A stretch of DNA of 49,077 nucleotides, taken from assembly GCF_964222135.1 (NCBI RefSeq), contig NZ_CAXQBR010000041.1, forward strand, positions 1 through 49,077, given 5' to 3'. Numbering within the stretch: the first letter of the stretch is position 1; every line of letters begins with the position of its first letter. The notes under the pieces were generated by a model. That model did not search any database and was not told the origin of the DNA. It worked only from the letters and a program-made list of their open reading frames with translations. Positions 16,873 through 25,530 of the stretch are shown here, piece after piece. Position numbers and translations under genes: made by a program. The DNA is from Euzebya sp. GTDB taxonomy: Bacteria; Actinomycetota; Nitriliruptoria; Euzebyales; Euzebyaceae.

Positions 16873-17700
16873 ATGGGCGTGACCTGGGTCGACCACCACC
16901 TCGACGTCGCCGGCGTCCGCGTCCACCTGCGGCGGGCCGGGCCGGACCGCGCGGACGGCGATCCCGTGATCGTCCTCCACGACGCCGGGGCGGACACCGT
17001 GGACGCCCCGGCGTGGGCGCTGGTGGCCGACGCCCTCCCGGTGGTCCAGGTGCTGCTCCCGGGCGTGGGCCGCTCCACCGCGCCACCGCCAGCCGCCGAC
17101 CTGGCGTGGGTGACCGGCCTGCTCGCCGAGGTGGTTCGCCGCTGCGGCGCCGAGCCGGCCGTCCTGGTCGGCACCAGCCTCGGCGGGTGGTTCGCGATCG
17201 AGACCGCGCTCGCCCACCCCGACGCCGTCGCCCGCCTGGTCCTGTGCGACACCGCGGGGCTCCACAGCCCGCCGGGGTACCTGTTCGGGCTGTTCACGGA
17301 CGGCCAGGGCCAGGCCGGCCACGACGGGCTGCTCGGCCCGCTGATGGACCGCCACGGCGCGGGACGCTCCCCCGCAGCCCTCCACGGCTACGCCGTCGAC
17401 CTGACCGCCGCCGCCCTGGGGTCCTGGAACCCGCACGCGCCCGATCCGGGGCTGCTCGCGCGGGCGCGTCGGCTGACCACGCCGACGACGATCCTGTGGG
17501 GGGCGCGCGACGCCCTGATCCCCCTCGCGCACGCCCGGGCGCTGGCGGACGCGATCGGCGGCGAGCACGGCGGCGCCGTGGTCGTCTGCGTGCCGGGGGC
17601 CGGGCACCTGCTCGCCGTGGACGCGCCGGAGGTGGTAGCCGGCCATGTGACCGGCACCGTCCTACGATCCCCCCGATGCCCCTCGACGCCCACCGCCTGA
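16873..17700 (+). CDS. Alpha/beta hydrolase fold protein
   Basis: The 275-residue protein has an alpha/beta hydrolase core: VIVLHDAGADT (oxyanion HxG-type turn), the nucleophile elbow VGTSLGGWFAIETAL (Ser), VLCDTAGLHSPPGY, the acid ILWGARDALIPL (Asp) and GAGHLLAVDAP (His). The triad is complete. It resembles the MhpC/BphD-like general hydrolase group; the substrate is unknown. Its last 25 nt overlap the start of RNase D. The start is ATG 16873; the weak AGG nearby and the shared promoter gap leave some doubt. Confidence 0.78.
   Translation: MGVTWVDHHLDVAGVRVHLRRAGPDRADGDPVIVLHDAGADTVDAPAWALVADALPVVQVLLPGVGRSTAPPPAADLAWVTGLLAEVVRRCGAEPAVLVGTSLGGWFAIETALAHPDAVARLVLCDTAGLHSPPGYLFGLFTDGQGQAGHDGLLGPLMDRHGAGRSPAALHGYAVDLTAAALGSWNPHAPDPGLLARARRLTTPTTILWGARDALIPLAHARALADAIGGEHGGAVVVCVPGAGHLLAVDAPEVVAGHVTGTVLRSPRCPSTPTA
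17663..17668 (+). promoter_or_regulatory. -10 hexamer TACGAT upstream of rnd
   Basis: TACGAT lies 7 nt before ATG 17676, inside the end of the preceding gene. It would give RNase D its own leaderless transcript. Confidence 0.35.
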
Positions 17701-18836
17701 TCGACTCCCAAGCCGCCGTCGCCGATGCGCTGGCGTGGCTCGGCGACCTCGATCCGATCGGCGTGGACGTCGAGCGCGCGGACTGGAACCGCTACTACCG
17801 CGCGGCCGCGCTGGTGCAGGTCGGCGGCGACGGAAGGGTCGCGCTGCTCGATCCGCTCCGCCTGGACGACTGGACCCCGATCGCCGAGTTCCTCGCCGAG
17901 CGCGCCGTCCTGCTCCACGCCCTCGAGAACGACCTCGGTCCGCTGCAGACCCTCGGGATCGACCTGCCGGTCGTCCACGACACGGCGATCGCCGCGGCGA
18001 TCCTGGGCATGCCCATGGGGCTCGAGACCCTCCTCGACGAGGTGCTCGGCGTGACCCTCGACGCGGACAAGCAGGCGATGCAGCGGGCCGCGTGGGAGGA
18101 GCGCCCGCTGACCGAGGAGATGCTGCTCTACGCCGCCGGCGACGTGGCCGACCTGCCGGCGCTGTGGGAGGTGCTGCGCGATCGCCTGGTCGCCGAGGAC
18201 CGCTGGGACTGGTACGTCGAGGAGCTCGAAGCGACCCTCGGCCAGCCGGCCGTCGAGGAGCGTCGCGACTGGGAGCGGACCAAGGGCGTCGGCCGCCTGG
18301 ACCCCCAGGCGCGGGCGCGGGCGAAGGCGCTGTGGGAGGCGCGGGAGGACCTGGCCCGTGAGACCGACACCGCGCCGGGGCGGATCGTGAACGACAAGGT
18401 GCTGGTCGACCTGGCCCTGAAGCCGCCGTCGGTCGCCCGGGAGCTCGGCCGCCGTGGCGTGCGCCGTCAGGCGGTGCGCACGTTCGGCGAGGACATCGTC
18501 GACGCGCTCCGCGAGGCCGCGGACGCCGACCCGGAGCCGGTCCAGCGCACCGGTCGCCGCTCCACCGACGCCGACCGGGACCTCGCCGACCGACTGCGGG
18601 TCACCCGCGCGGAGATCGCCGAGTCCCACGGCCTCGACGCCGGGCTGCTGTGCCCCAGCCGGCAGCTCCTGCCGGCGGTGATGAGCGACCCGCAGACCTC
18701 CGAGGAGCTGCGCGCGGCGCTCGGGCTGCGCGACTGGCAGTGGCGGTTGGTCGAGACCGCCTTCACCGACATCGTGTTCGGCGACGGCGCGGCGGGGGCC
18801 GACGGCGCGGCGCAGGTCGAGCAGCCGCGCGGCTAG
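17676..18836 (+). CDS. rnd: Ribonuclease D (3'-5' exonuclease with HRDC domains)
   Basis: The 386-residue enzyme has an N-terminal DEDD exonuclease domain (GVDVERADWNR, LLHALENDLGPL, then the DEDDy Tyr/Asp segment LLYAAGDVADLPALW). An HRDC region follows (around residues 205-290: RLDPQARARAKALWEARE and NDKVLVDLA), then a second helical HRDC-like part. RNase D trims the 3' ends of tRNA precursors and other stable RNAs. The first Asp-x-Glu is DVE, as in the family. The start is ATG 17676, overlapping the upstream gene and fitting a leaderless promoter. Confidence 0.9.
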   Translation: MPLDAHRLIDSQAAVADALAWLGDLDPIGVDVERADWNRYYRAAALVQVGGDGRVALLDPLRLDDWTPIAEFLAERAVLLHALENDLGPLQTLGIDLPVVHDTAIAAAILGMPMGLETLLDEVLGVTLDADKQAMQRAAWEERPLTEEMLLYAAGDVADLPALWEVLRDRLVAEDRWDWYVEELEATLGQPAVEERRDWERTKGVGRLDPQARARAKALWEAREDLARETDTAPGRIVNDKVLVDLALKPPSVARELGRRGVRRQAVRTFGEDIVDALREAADADPEPVQRTGRRSTDADRDLADRLRVTRAEIAESHGLDAGLLCPSRQLLPAVMSDPQTSEELRAALGLRDWQWRLVETAFTDIVFGDGAAGADGAAQVEQPRG

Positions 18837-18872
18837 GGTCGCCTGCAGGATCCCGAGGAGAGGAGCGACCGC

Positions 18873-19172
18873 ATGGGCACACTGCTCGACGACGCCACGC
18901 TGACCACCGAGCTCGGCAACCTCGACGGCTGGGTGGTCGTCACGCCCGAGGGCACCCCGGTGCTGGCCAACGACTTCCGCTTCGACGACTTCGCCGGTTC
19001 GATGGCGTTCGTCAACCGCGTGGCCGAGATCGCCGAGGACCTGGACCACCACCCGGACATCTCCATCTCGTGGGACACCGTCCGGCTGATGATCTCGAGC
19101 CACGCCGACGGCGGCATCACCGACGACTGCGTCACCCTCGCCGAGCGGATCGACGCGCTGCGGGCCGGCTGA
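18873..19172 (+). CDS. Pterin-4a-carbinolamine dehydratase-like protein
   Basis: The 99-residue single-domain protein contains the family signature around EDLDHHPDISISWDTVRLMI SSH (residues about 55-78; space inserted for length), that is the HHP and the Trp/His framework of 4a-hydroxytetrahydrobiopterin dehydratases. In bacteria such proteins recycle pterin cofactors or serve as molybdopterin-related dehydratases. GAGGAGAGGAG precedes the ATG at 18873, one of the strongest ribosome sites here. It sits 36 nt after RNase D and may be co-transcribed. A hairpin follows the stop. No aromatic hydroxylase gene is visible, so the pathway is open. Confidence 0.8.
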   Translation: MGTLLDDATLTTELGNLDGWVVVTPEGTPVLANDFRFDDFAGSMAFVNRVAEIAEDLDHHPDISISWDTVRLMISSHADGGITDDCVTLAERIDALRAG

Positions 19173-19190
19173 CGGCCGGCGGACCGTCAG
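19169..19190. terminator. Bidirectional hairpin between convergent genes
   Basis: CTGACGG, 8-nt loop, CCGTCAG: a perfect 7-bp stem overlapping the dehydratase stop and ending just before the ispH stop. Confidence 0.5.
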
Positions 19191-19193
19191 CGG

Positions 19194-20162
19194 TCAGCGC
19201 GCCCCCGCCAGGGGCAGGTTGCGGAGCTTGGCCGGCAGCGCGAAGTGCATCTGCTCGTCGACGACGGTCAGCCGCTCGACCTCGGCACCGCGAGCGGTCG
19301 CCGACAGGTGGTCGATCACCTCGGTGACGAGCACGTCCGGGGCGCTCGCCCCGCTGGTCAGGCCGACCACGTCCACGCCCTCGAGCCACACCGGGTCGAT
19401 GTCGGCGGCGGAGTCGATCAGGTGCGCCGCCGGCGCCCCGTGGGCGAGGGCCACCTCGACCATGCGCTTGCTGTTCGACGAGTTCTGGCTGCCGACGACC
19501 AGGACGAGGTCGCTGCGCTCGGCGAGCACCTTGGTGGCGTCCTGGCGGTTCTGCGTCGCGTAGCAGATGTCGTCGCCCTTCGGCCCGCGCGCCTGCGGGA
19601 ACCGCTCGCGGATGGCCGCGATGATGCTGGTGGTCTCGTCGACGCTCAGCGTCGTCTGGGAGATGTAGGCCACGTCGGCGTCCGCCGGCAGGTCGAGGGC
19701 GAAGACGTCCTCGGGGGTCTCGACCAGGCTGATGGACTCCGGGGCGTGCCCCATCGTCCCGATGACCTCCTGGTGGCCCTCGTGGCCGATCAGGATGATC
19801 GACCGGCCCGAGGCTGCGTACTCGAGCGCCTCGTAGTGGACCTTCGTCACCAGCGGGCACGTCGCGTCGATCATGTCGAGGCCCCGCGCCGCCGAGCGCT
19901 CGCGGACCTCCGGGGGGATGCCGTGGGCGCTGAAGACGATCGGCATCCCCTCGGGGACCTCGTCCTCGTCCTCGACGAACACCGCGCCCTTGGCCTCGAG
20001 GTCCGCGACCACGTGGGTGTTGTGCACGATCGCGTGGCGGACGTAGACCGGCGGGCCGTAGTGCTGCAGCGCGATGTCGACGATCTCGATCGCCCGGTCG
20101 ACGCCGGCGCAGAAGCCCCGCGGGGCGGCCAGGAGGATCGTTCGGGGGTCGGTGGGAGGCAT
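19194..20162 (-). CDS. ispH: 4-hydroxy-3-methylbut-2-enyl diphosphate reductase (MEP pathway)
   Basis: The 322-residue iron-sulfur enzyme performs the last step of the MEP isoprenoid pathway, giving IPP and DMAPP. The three cluster cysteines are visible: C18 in APRGFCAGVDRAIE, one in DATCPLVTKVH and one in DDICYATQNRQ. Substrate residues are also present: VRHAIVHN, FSAHGIPPEV, IGHEGHQEV and VGSQNSSNSKR. Length is standard. The ATG at 20162 has TAGCCT 8 nt upstream (leaderless). It stands alone and is divergent from the potassium-uptake operon. Confidence 0.96.
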   Translation of the reverse strand: MPPTDPRTILLAAPRGFCAGVDRAIEIVDIALQHYGPPVYVRHAIVHNTHVVADLEAKGAVFVEDEDEVPEGMPIVFSAHGIPPEVRERSAARGLDMIDATCPLVTKVHYEALEYAASGRSIILIGHEGHQEVIGTMGHAPESISLVETPEDVFALDLPADADVAYISQTTLSVDETTSIIAAIRERFPQARGPKGDDICYATQNRQDATKVLAERSDLVLVVGSQNSSNSKRMVEVALAHGAPAAHLIDSAADIDPVWLEGVDVVGLTSGASAPDVLVTEVIDHLSATARGAEVERLTVVDEQMHFALPAKLRNLPLAGAR

Positions 20163-20170
20163 CGTCCTCA

Positions 20171-20176
20171 AGGCTA
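20171..20176 (-). promoter_or_regulatory. -10 hexamer TAGCCT, leaderless promoter of ispH
   Basis: TAGCCT on the minus strand, 8 nt before ATG 20162. Confidence 0.5.
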
Positions 20177-20240
20177 CCCAGGCCCGCAGGCCCGGACGCC
20201 GGGTCACCCGCCCCTCCCCCGGTCCGCCCGCGGACGGCCG

Positions 20241-20246
20241 TACACT
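20241..20246 (+). promoter_or_regulatory. -10 hexamer TACACT of the Trk operon
   Basis: TACACT lies 9 nt before ATG 20256, the first gene of the seven-gene potassium operon. It implies a leaderless polycistronic mRNA. Confidence 0.5.
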
Positions 20247-20255
20247 CCCGCGACG

Positions 20256-20909
20256 ATGCACATCATCGTGGGCGGCTGCGGCCGCGTCGGCGCCGAGCTG
20301 GCCGAGCGCCTCAGCGACGAGGGCCACGACGTGGTCGTGATCGACACGTCCGAGGAGGCGTTCACGAAGATCGGCACGACCTTCAACGGCGAGTCCGTCG
20401 TCGGCGACCTGACCGACAAGGCGATCCTCAGCCGCGCGGGGGTCGAGCGCGCCGACGCGCTGGCGGCGGTCACGCCGTCGGACAACGCGAACCTCATGGC
20501 CGTCCAGATCGCCGGGCGCCTCTTCGGCGTCCCCCACACCGTGGCGCGGCTGTTCAACCCGCAGCGGGAGGCGTCGTACCGGAAGATGGGCGTCCGCTAC
20601 GTGTCGGAGACGTCGATGATCGTCGCCTCGATCCGCAACGACGTGCAGCCCGACTCCCTGCCCGTGCACCTGGCGGGCAGCGACGACGACGTCGCGGTGG
20701 TGGAGGTGACCGTCACCGCGGTCGGCCGCGGCGTGAGCGTCGCCGAGGTCGAGCGGGACGGCGACGCCAGGGTGGCGAAGGTGATGCGCGGCACGAACAG
20801 CCGGGTCCCCCGCCAGGACGACCGCTTCCTCACCGACGACGTGGTGGTGTGCGCGGTGCGGCGGGCCGGGATGCGGCGGCTGCGCGAGCTGCTCGCCGGG
20901 GACGCCTAG
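20256..20909 (+). CDS. trkA: TrkA-type (RCK) potassium channel regulatory subunit 1
   Basis: The 217-residue cytoplasmic protein has an N-terminal Rossmann RCK domain (HIIVGGCGRVGAELAERL, acidic VVVID binding the nucleotide ribose) and a C-terminal TrkA_C domain. It should gate the TrkH pores by binding NAD(H) or ATP/ADP in a ring. It is the first gene of the operon; its stop TAG abuts the GTG of the second TrkA. Two single-RCK proteins in a row can together replace the tandem-RCK TrkA of enterobacteria. Confidence 0.9.
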   Translation: MHIIVGGCGRVGAELAERLSDEGHDVVVIDTSEEAFTKIGTTFNGESVVGDLTDKAILSRAGVERADALAAVTPSDNANLMAVQIAGRLFGVPHTVARLFNPQREASYRKMGVRYVSETSMIVASIRNDVQPDSLPVHLAGSDDDVAVVEVTVTAVGRGVSVAEVERDGDARVAKVMRGTNSRVPRQDDRFLTDDVVVCAVRRAGMRRLRELLAGDA

Positions 20910-21578
20910 GTGTACGCCGTCATCGCCGGCGGGGGGAAGGTCGGGCGGGCGATCGCCGCGGACCTCCTCGACGACGGGCACCAGGTCACGATCATCGAGC
21001 TGCTGCCCGAGCGGACCGAGGCGCTGCAGCGGGCCTACGACCTGCTGGTGATCCGCGGGGACGCCACCGACGTGCAGTACCTCGAGCAGGCCCGGCCCGA
21101 GCGCGCCGACGTCTTCGTCGCGACGACCCGCTACGACGACGTCAACTACGTCGCCTGCCAGCTCGCGAAGATCACCTTCGAGGTCGAGCGCGTCCTGTCG
21201 CGCGTGAACTCCCCGCGCAACGAGGACCTGTTCCACGCGATGGGCATCGAGGCGGTGTCCACGACGACGCTGATCAGCCGCCTGATCCGGGAGCAGGCCA
21301 CGGTCGGCGAGCTGATCCACCTCTACACGCTGCGCGCGGGCGAGGTGAACCTCGTCGAGATCGACGTGCCGGAGGACTTCGGGGCCTACCACCGCGACGT
21401 GTCCCAGCTCGAGCTGCCGACCCAGTCGGTCCTGGTGTGCGTGTTCCGCGGCGACGAGACGGTCATCCCGCGCGGTGACACCCGCCTGCAGGCCGGCGAC
21501 CAGGTCATCGCCCTGACCACCCCGGAGCTCGAGACCGCGCTGCGCGAGGCCATCCTCGACGACTCGGAGGCCCAGTGA
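20910..21578 (+). CDS. trkA: TrkA-type (RCK) potassium channel regulatory subunit 2
   Basis: The 222-residue protein starts with GTG 20910 directly after the upstream stop. The Rossmann motif YAVIAGGGKVGRAIAADLL and the acidic TIIE are complete. Following segments (GDATDVQYLEQA, RVNSPRNEDLFHAMG) are typical RCK, and the C-terminal part (GDQVIALTTPELE) is a TrkA_C domain. It is similar in design to, but clearly different from, the first subunit, so the two may form a mixed regulatory ring. Zero intergenic spacing indicates coupled translation. Confidence 0.9.
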   Translation: MYAVIAGGGKVGRAIAADLLDDGHQVTIIELLPERTEALQRAYDLLVIRGDATDVQYLEQARPERADVFVATTRYDDVNYVACQLAKITFEVERVLSRVNSPRNEDLFHAMGIEAVSTTTLISRLIREQATVGELIHLYTLRAGEVNLVEIDVPEDFGAYHRDVSQLELPTQSVLVCVFRGDETVIPRGDTRLQAGDQVIALTTPELETALREAILDDSEAQ

Positions 21579-21612
21579 TCCGGGAGCGCGATGTGGTGCG
21601 GGCGGGCGCGCC

Positions 21613-21777
21613 ATGAGCCAGCTGCCCCCCGGCCGTGGCCGCCGCCTGGCCGACGTGGTCGACGAACGCCCCCTGCAGGGCGGGCTGACCGGCATCGCCC
21701 TGGTCGCCCTGGCGACCCTCGGCCTGGCCGTGGTCGGCGCCGTCCTGGTCGGCCTCGCGCTGCTGCTCGTCGGCTGA
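21613..21777 (+). CDS. Small single-pass membrane protein in Trk operon
   Basis: The 54-residue ORF runs from ATG 21613 to TGA 21777, filling the gap between the second TrkA and the first TrkH. It starts MSQLPPGRGRRLADVV and ends in one long hydrophobic helix (starting GIALVALATLGLAVVG). The positive charges before the helix suggest the N-terminus is cytoplasmic. It may be an accessory peptide of the transporter, like the small KdpF or KtrB-associated peptides (inference by analogy). The next gene starts 3 nt later, which supports it being translated. Confidence 0.6.
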   Translation: MSQLPPGRGRRLADVVDERPLQGGLTGIALVALATLGLAVVGAVLVGLALLLVG

Positions 21778-21780
21778 GCG

Positions 21781-23286
21781 ATGCTGCTGCGACCCGACGG
21801 CGCCGACTTCCGCCTGATCCTCTCCTACACCGCGCGGGTGCTGTTCGGGGTGGGCCTCGCGATGCTCGTGCCGGCCGCGGTGGCGTTCGGGCTCGGCGAG
21901 ACCCTCGACGGGTGGAGCTTCGTCCTGGGCGGGTCGCTCGCGATCGCGATCGGGCGGCTCGGGGTCATGGGGCTGGCGACGCGGCGTCCGCTCCACACCT
22001 CCCACGCCCTCGCGTCCGTCGCGCTGAGCTGGCTGTCCGCGCCCCTGCTCGCGGCCCTGCCCCTGCTGCTCAGCGGCCACTACGTCAGCTACCTGGATGC
22101 CTACTTCGAGGCGATGTCGGGGTTCGCCACCATCGGGCTGACGCTCGCGAACGACCTCGACCACATGTCGCGCAGCGTCAACCTGTGGCGCCACCTGATG
22201 CAGTTCATCGGCGGTCAGGGCGTCGTCGTCGTCGTGCTGACCGCGTTCTCGTCGGGGGCGGCGCGCCTGGGGACGCTGTACAGCGGCGAGGGGCGCGAGG
22301 ACGTCATCCTCCCGAACATCGTCCGGACCGCGCGGTTCATCTGGCGCGTGGCCCTGGTCTACGGCGCCCTCGGCACCGCGGCGCTGTGGGCCGCCGTGGT
22401 GTCGGCCGGCCTGCCGGCGGGCGAGGGGCTGTACCACGCCCTCAACCTGTTCATGGCCGCCTTCGACACCGGCGGGTTCTCGACGCAGTCCACCAGCGTC
22501 GCGTTCTACCGGTCCCCGCTCGTCGAGTCGGTGCTGCTGGTCATCATGACCGCCGGTGCGTTCAGCTTCGCCCTGCACTACCAGCTGTGGCAGGGACGCC
22601 GTCGCGAGCTGCTCGTCAACACCGAGACCCGGACGGTCTTCACCTCGACGCTGCTGGTGCTGACCGTCATGGCGATCGGCCTCGCCCGCACCGCGACGTT
22701 CGACGGCTTCGACCCCCTGTACCGCCACACCCTCTTCCAGACGATCAGCGCCCACACGACGACCGGCCTGGCGACGGTCCCCGGCAGGCTGTTCGTCACC
22801 GACTGGGGGGCACTGGCACCCGGGGCGCTGGTCGCGGCCATGGCGATCGGCGGCATGGCCGGGTCGACCGCCGGCGGCATCAAGGGCATCCGCCTCGGCG
22901 TCGTGCTGAAGGGCTTGAAGGCCGAGATCCGCCGCGTCCTGCTGCCCGAGCACGCGGTGGTCGTCGAGACCTACCACGCGGGGGTCCGCGAGATCGTGCG
23001 GGGGCCGCAGGTGCGGGACGCCGCCCTGCTGCTGCTGCTGTGGCTGGCGCTGTACCTCGCCGGGGCGATCGTCGGGCTGTTCTACGGCTACCCGCTCGAG
23101 CTGAGCCTGTTCGAGTCGGTCGCCGCCGCCTCGTCCGGCGGGTTGAGCGTCGGGTTGGTCCGACCCGACCTGGAGGCGCCGCTGAAGGTCATCTACATGG
23201 CGCAGATGGTGACCGGCCGGCTCGAGTTCATCGCCGTGTTCGCCCTGGTCGGCTACGCCGTCTCGGTCGTCCGGGGGCGCGTGTGA
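21781..23286 (+). CDS. trkH: TrkH/KtrB-family potassium transporter pore subunit 1
   Basis: The 501-residue membrane protein has the four-fold repeated M1-P-M2 architecture of the superfamily of K transporters. The four selectivity-filter loops are visible: SGFATIGLT, FDTGGFSTQS, SAHTTTGLATV and SSGGLSVGL, each with the key glycine. Also diagnostic are NLWRHLMQFIGGQG and GGMAGSTAGGIKGIR, the latter in the third repeat. It should conduct K+ (possibly Na+-coupled) under control of the TrkA ring. ATG 21781 follows the small ORF by 3 nt. The anchored protein after it is its likely partner. Confidence 0.93.
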   Translation: MLLRPDGADFRLILSYTARVLFGVGLAMLVPAAVAFGLGETLDGWSFVLGGSLAIAIGRLGVMGLATRRPLHTSHALASVALSWLSAPLLAALPLLLSGHYVSYLDAYFEAMSGFATIGLTLANDLDHMSRSVNLWRHLMQFIGGQGVVVVVLTAFSSGAARLGTLYSGEGREDVILPNIVRTARFIWRVALVYGALGTAALWAAVVSAGLPAGEGLYHALNLFMAAFDTGGFSTQSTSVAFYRSPLVESVLLVIMTAGAFSFALHYQLWQGRRRELLVNTETRTVFTSTLLVLTVMAIGLARTATFDGFDPLYRHTLFQTISAHTTTGLATVPGRLFVTDWGALAPGALVAAMAIGGMAGSTAGGIKGIRLGVVLKGLKAEIRRVLLPEHAVVVETYHAGVREIVRGPQVRDAALLLLLWLALYLAGAIVGLFYGYPLELSLFESVAAASSGGLSVGLVRPDLEAPLKVIYMAQMVTGRLEFIAVFALVGYAVSVVRGRV

Positions 23287-23308
23287 CCGCCGGCCCGCGA
23301 GGTCCCCG

Positions 23309-24025
23309 GTGAGCCCCCACCGGACGCCCACCCGCCGCCGCGTGGTCGGCCTGTACGCGCTGCTCGCGGTCGTGCTGGTCGCCGGGGTGATCGGCCTCGG
23401 CGAGATCCTGCGCCACGACCACCCGGCCGGAGGCCCCGTCGTCCCCGAGGTCCCGGCGGAGTTCGACCCGCTCCGCGACGAGGTGGTGTGCGAGGTCCCG
23501 GCCGGACGGGAGGGCACCGAGCGCGGGTCGGTCGCCGCCGCCCCCGAACTGCCCGTGCCGGTCGACTCGAACGCCCTGTACGACTGCCCGGCCACCTGGG
23601 ACGGCCGGCGGGTCCGCTACGTCGGCGAGGTCGTCGGCGCGGTCCTCGACCGCGGTGACCACGCCTGGGTGCAGCTGAACGACGACGTCTACGCCGACGG
23701 GATCGGCCCGCTGCCGACCCACCGGGACTTCCGCGGCGGCAACGCGGGCGTGGGTGCCCTGCTCGAGCCGGACGCGGCGGCGCAGATCACGACGGTCGGG
23801 GGCGCCGAGACCCGTGGGGATCTCGTGCAGGTCGTCGCGACCTTCCGGCGCGTCGACCCCGACTCCGGCGAGGTGGCGATCCTCGACGTCGAGGCACTCG
23901 AGGTCCTGCGCGTCGGGACCCCCTACACCGAACCGGACTCCCCGGCCCGTCCGGTCGTGGCGCTCATCGCGGCCGCTGGCGCCCTCGCGGTGGTGATCGT
24001 CGAGCAGCGGCGGCGCCGCGCGTGA
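23309..24025 (+). CDS. Membrane-anchored protein with OB-fold-like extracytoplasmic domain, copy 1
   Basis: The 238-residue protein starts at GTG 23309. It has an N-terminal membrane helix (GLYALLAVVLVAGVIGLGEI), a globular external domain, and a second helix near the C-terminus (PVVALIAAAGALAVVIV) followed by a basic end. The domain holds LYDCPATWDGRRVRYVGEV, WVQLNDDVYADG, GNAGVGALLE and GDLVQVVATFR, strongly resembling a five-strand OB-fold with the WVQxNDD turn. A paralogue follows the second TrkH. The function is unknown; both copies pair with a TrkH, so an accessory or sensing subunit is the natural inference. Confidence 0.7.
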   Translation: MSPHRTPTRRRVVGLYALLAVVLVAGVIGLGEILRHDHPAGGPVVPEVPAEFDPLRDEVVCEVPAGREGTERGSVAAAPELPVPVDSNALYDCPATWDGRRVRYVGEVVGAVLDRGDHAWVQLNDDVYADGIGPLPTHRDFRGGNAGVGALLEPDAAAQITTVGGAETRGDLVQVVATFRRVDPDSGEVAILDVEALEVLRVGTPYTEPDSPARPVVALIAAAGALAVVIVEQRRRRA

Positions 24026-25530
24026 CCCTCGCCTTCCGACCGGGCCGGCGCGACCTGTCCACCGTCGCGCTGCTCGTCAGCCGGGCGGTGCTGGTCGTCA
24101 GCGCGGCGATGCTGGTGCCGGCCGCGCTCGGCTTCGCCACCGGCGAGGTCGACTCGGCCGTCGCGCTGACGTTCGGCGCCTGCCTCGGCATCTCGACAGG
24201 GGCGCTGGCCGACCTGCTGCTGCCACCCGCCGGGGAGATCCGCTGGGGGGAGGGCATGGTGGCCTCCGGGCTCACCTGGCTGGTGTGCCCCCTGTTCTGC
24301 GCGGTGCCGCTGTACCTGTCCGGGCACTTCGGCTCGTTCCTCCAGGCCTACTTCGACGCGATGTCGGCGCTCAGCTGCACCGGGCTCAGCGTGCTCCACG
24401 ACCTCGACCACCTCGCCGACTCGATGAACCTGTGGCGCCACCTGATGCAGTTCCTCGGGGGGCAGGGCATCGTCCTGGTGGTCCTGACGTTCTTCGCCGG
24501 CGGCGGCGGGGCGGTCGGCATGTACGCCGGCGAGGCCCGTGAGGACAAGATCCTGCCCAACGTCCGGCGCACCGCGCAGTTCATCTGGCGGGCGTCGCTG
24601 GTCTACTTCCTGATCGGGTCGACGGCGCTGACCGTCGCCCTGCAGGCCGGCGGCATGCGGGTCACGTCGGCGGCGTTCCACGCCGTCAACCTCTTCTTCG
24701 CCGCCTTCGACACCGGCGGGTTCTCGCCGCGGTCGTCGTCGATCGGCTACTACCACTCCGCCGCCGTCGAGGCGGTCCTGATCGTGCTGATGGTGGCCGG
24801 GGCCGTCAGCTTCGCGGTCCACTACCGGCTGTGGCAGGGGGACGGTCGCGAGCTGCTGCGCAACATCGAGATGCGCGTCCTCGCGGTGACGTCCACAGGG
24901 GTCTTCGCGATGCTGGCGTTCGGCCTGATCGGCGAGGGGGTCTACGCCGACGGGGTGGCCGCGTTCCGCCGCGCGATCTTCCAGCTGGTCAGCGCCCACA
25001 CCGGTGCCGGCTTCGCCTCGGTCCCGAGCGCGGTCTTCTCGAGCGGCTGGGGGGCCATGGCACCCGTGGCCCTGGTCGTCGCCATGGGGATCGGCGGCAT
25101 GTCGGGGTCGACCGCCGGCGGGATCAAGGCGATCCGCCTGGGCCTGACCGCCAAGATGGTCGAGCTGGTGGCCCGGCAGCCGTCCCTGCCGCCCGACGCC
25201 TACCTGGTGACGGGATACCACCACCTCCAGCGGCAGCGGTTTCGCCCGGACGCGGCGCGCGCCGCGCTGGTCGTCCTCCTGCTCTTCATCGCGCTGTACG
25301 TCGCCGGCACGGCCGCCGGTCTGTACCACGGCCACCCGCTGACCGAGTCCCTGTTCGAGTCGACCTCCGCCGCGGCGGGCGTCGGCCTGAGCACCGGGAT
25401 CGCCTCGCCCTCGATGCCGTCGACGCTGATGGTGACCTACATCTCCCAGATGTACCTCGGGCGGCTCGAGTTCCTCTCCGCCCTGGCCCTCTTCGGCTAC
25501 GTGGGCGCGATGGTGCGGGGGAGGGTCTGA
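24022..25530 (+). CDS. trkH: TrkH/KtrB-family potassium transporter pore subunit 2
   Basis: The 502-residue membrane protein is a paralogue of the first TrkH: GTG 24022 overlaps the upstream stop as GTGA. Filter loops: SALSCTGLSV, FDTGGFSPRS, SAHTGAGFASV and AAGVGLSTGI. NLWRHLMQFLGGQG and GGMSGSTAGGIKAIR are shared with copy 1. Differences in the first (SCTGL vs FATIGL) and third (TGAGF vs TTTGL) filter loops suggest altered ion selectivity or affinity. Both copies may share the upstream TrkA pair. Copy 2 is followed by its own OB-fold-like partner. Confidence 0.93.
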   Translation: MTLAFRPGRRDLSTVALLVSRAVLVVSAAMLVPAALGFATGEVDSAVALTFGACLGISTGALADLLLPPAGEIRWGEGMVASGLTWLVCPLFCAVPLYLSGHFGSFLQAYFDAMSALSCTGLSVLHDLDHLADSMNLWRHLMQFLGGQGIVLVVLTFFAGGGGAVGMYAGEAREDKILPNVRRTAQFIWRASLVYFLIGSTALTVALQAGGMRVTSAAFHAVNLFFAAFDTGGFSPRSSSIGYYHSAAVEAVLIVLMVAGAVSFAVHYRLWQGDGRELLRNIEMRVLAVTSTGVFAMLAFGLIGEGVYADGVAAFRRAIFQLVSAHTGAGFASVPSAVFSSGWGAMAPVALVVAMGIGGMSGSTAGGIKAIRLGLTAKMVELVARQPSLPPDAYLVTGYHHLQRQRFRPDAARAALVVLLLFIALYVAGTAAGLYHGHPLTESLFESTSAAAGVGLSTGIASPSMPSTLMVTYISQMYLGRLEFLSALALFGYVGAMVRGRV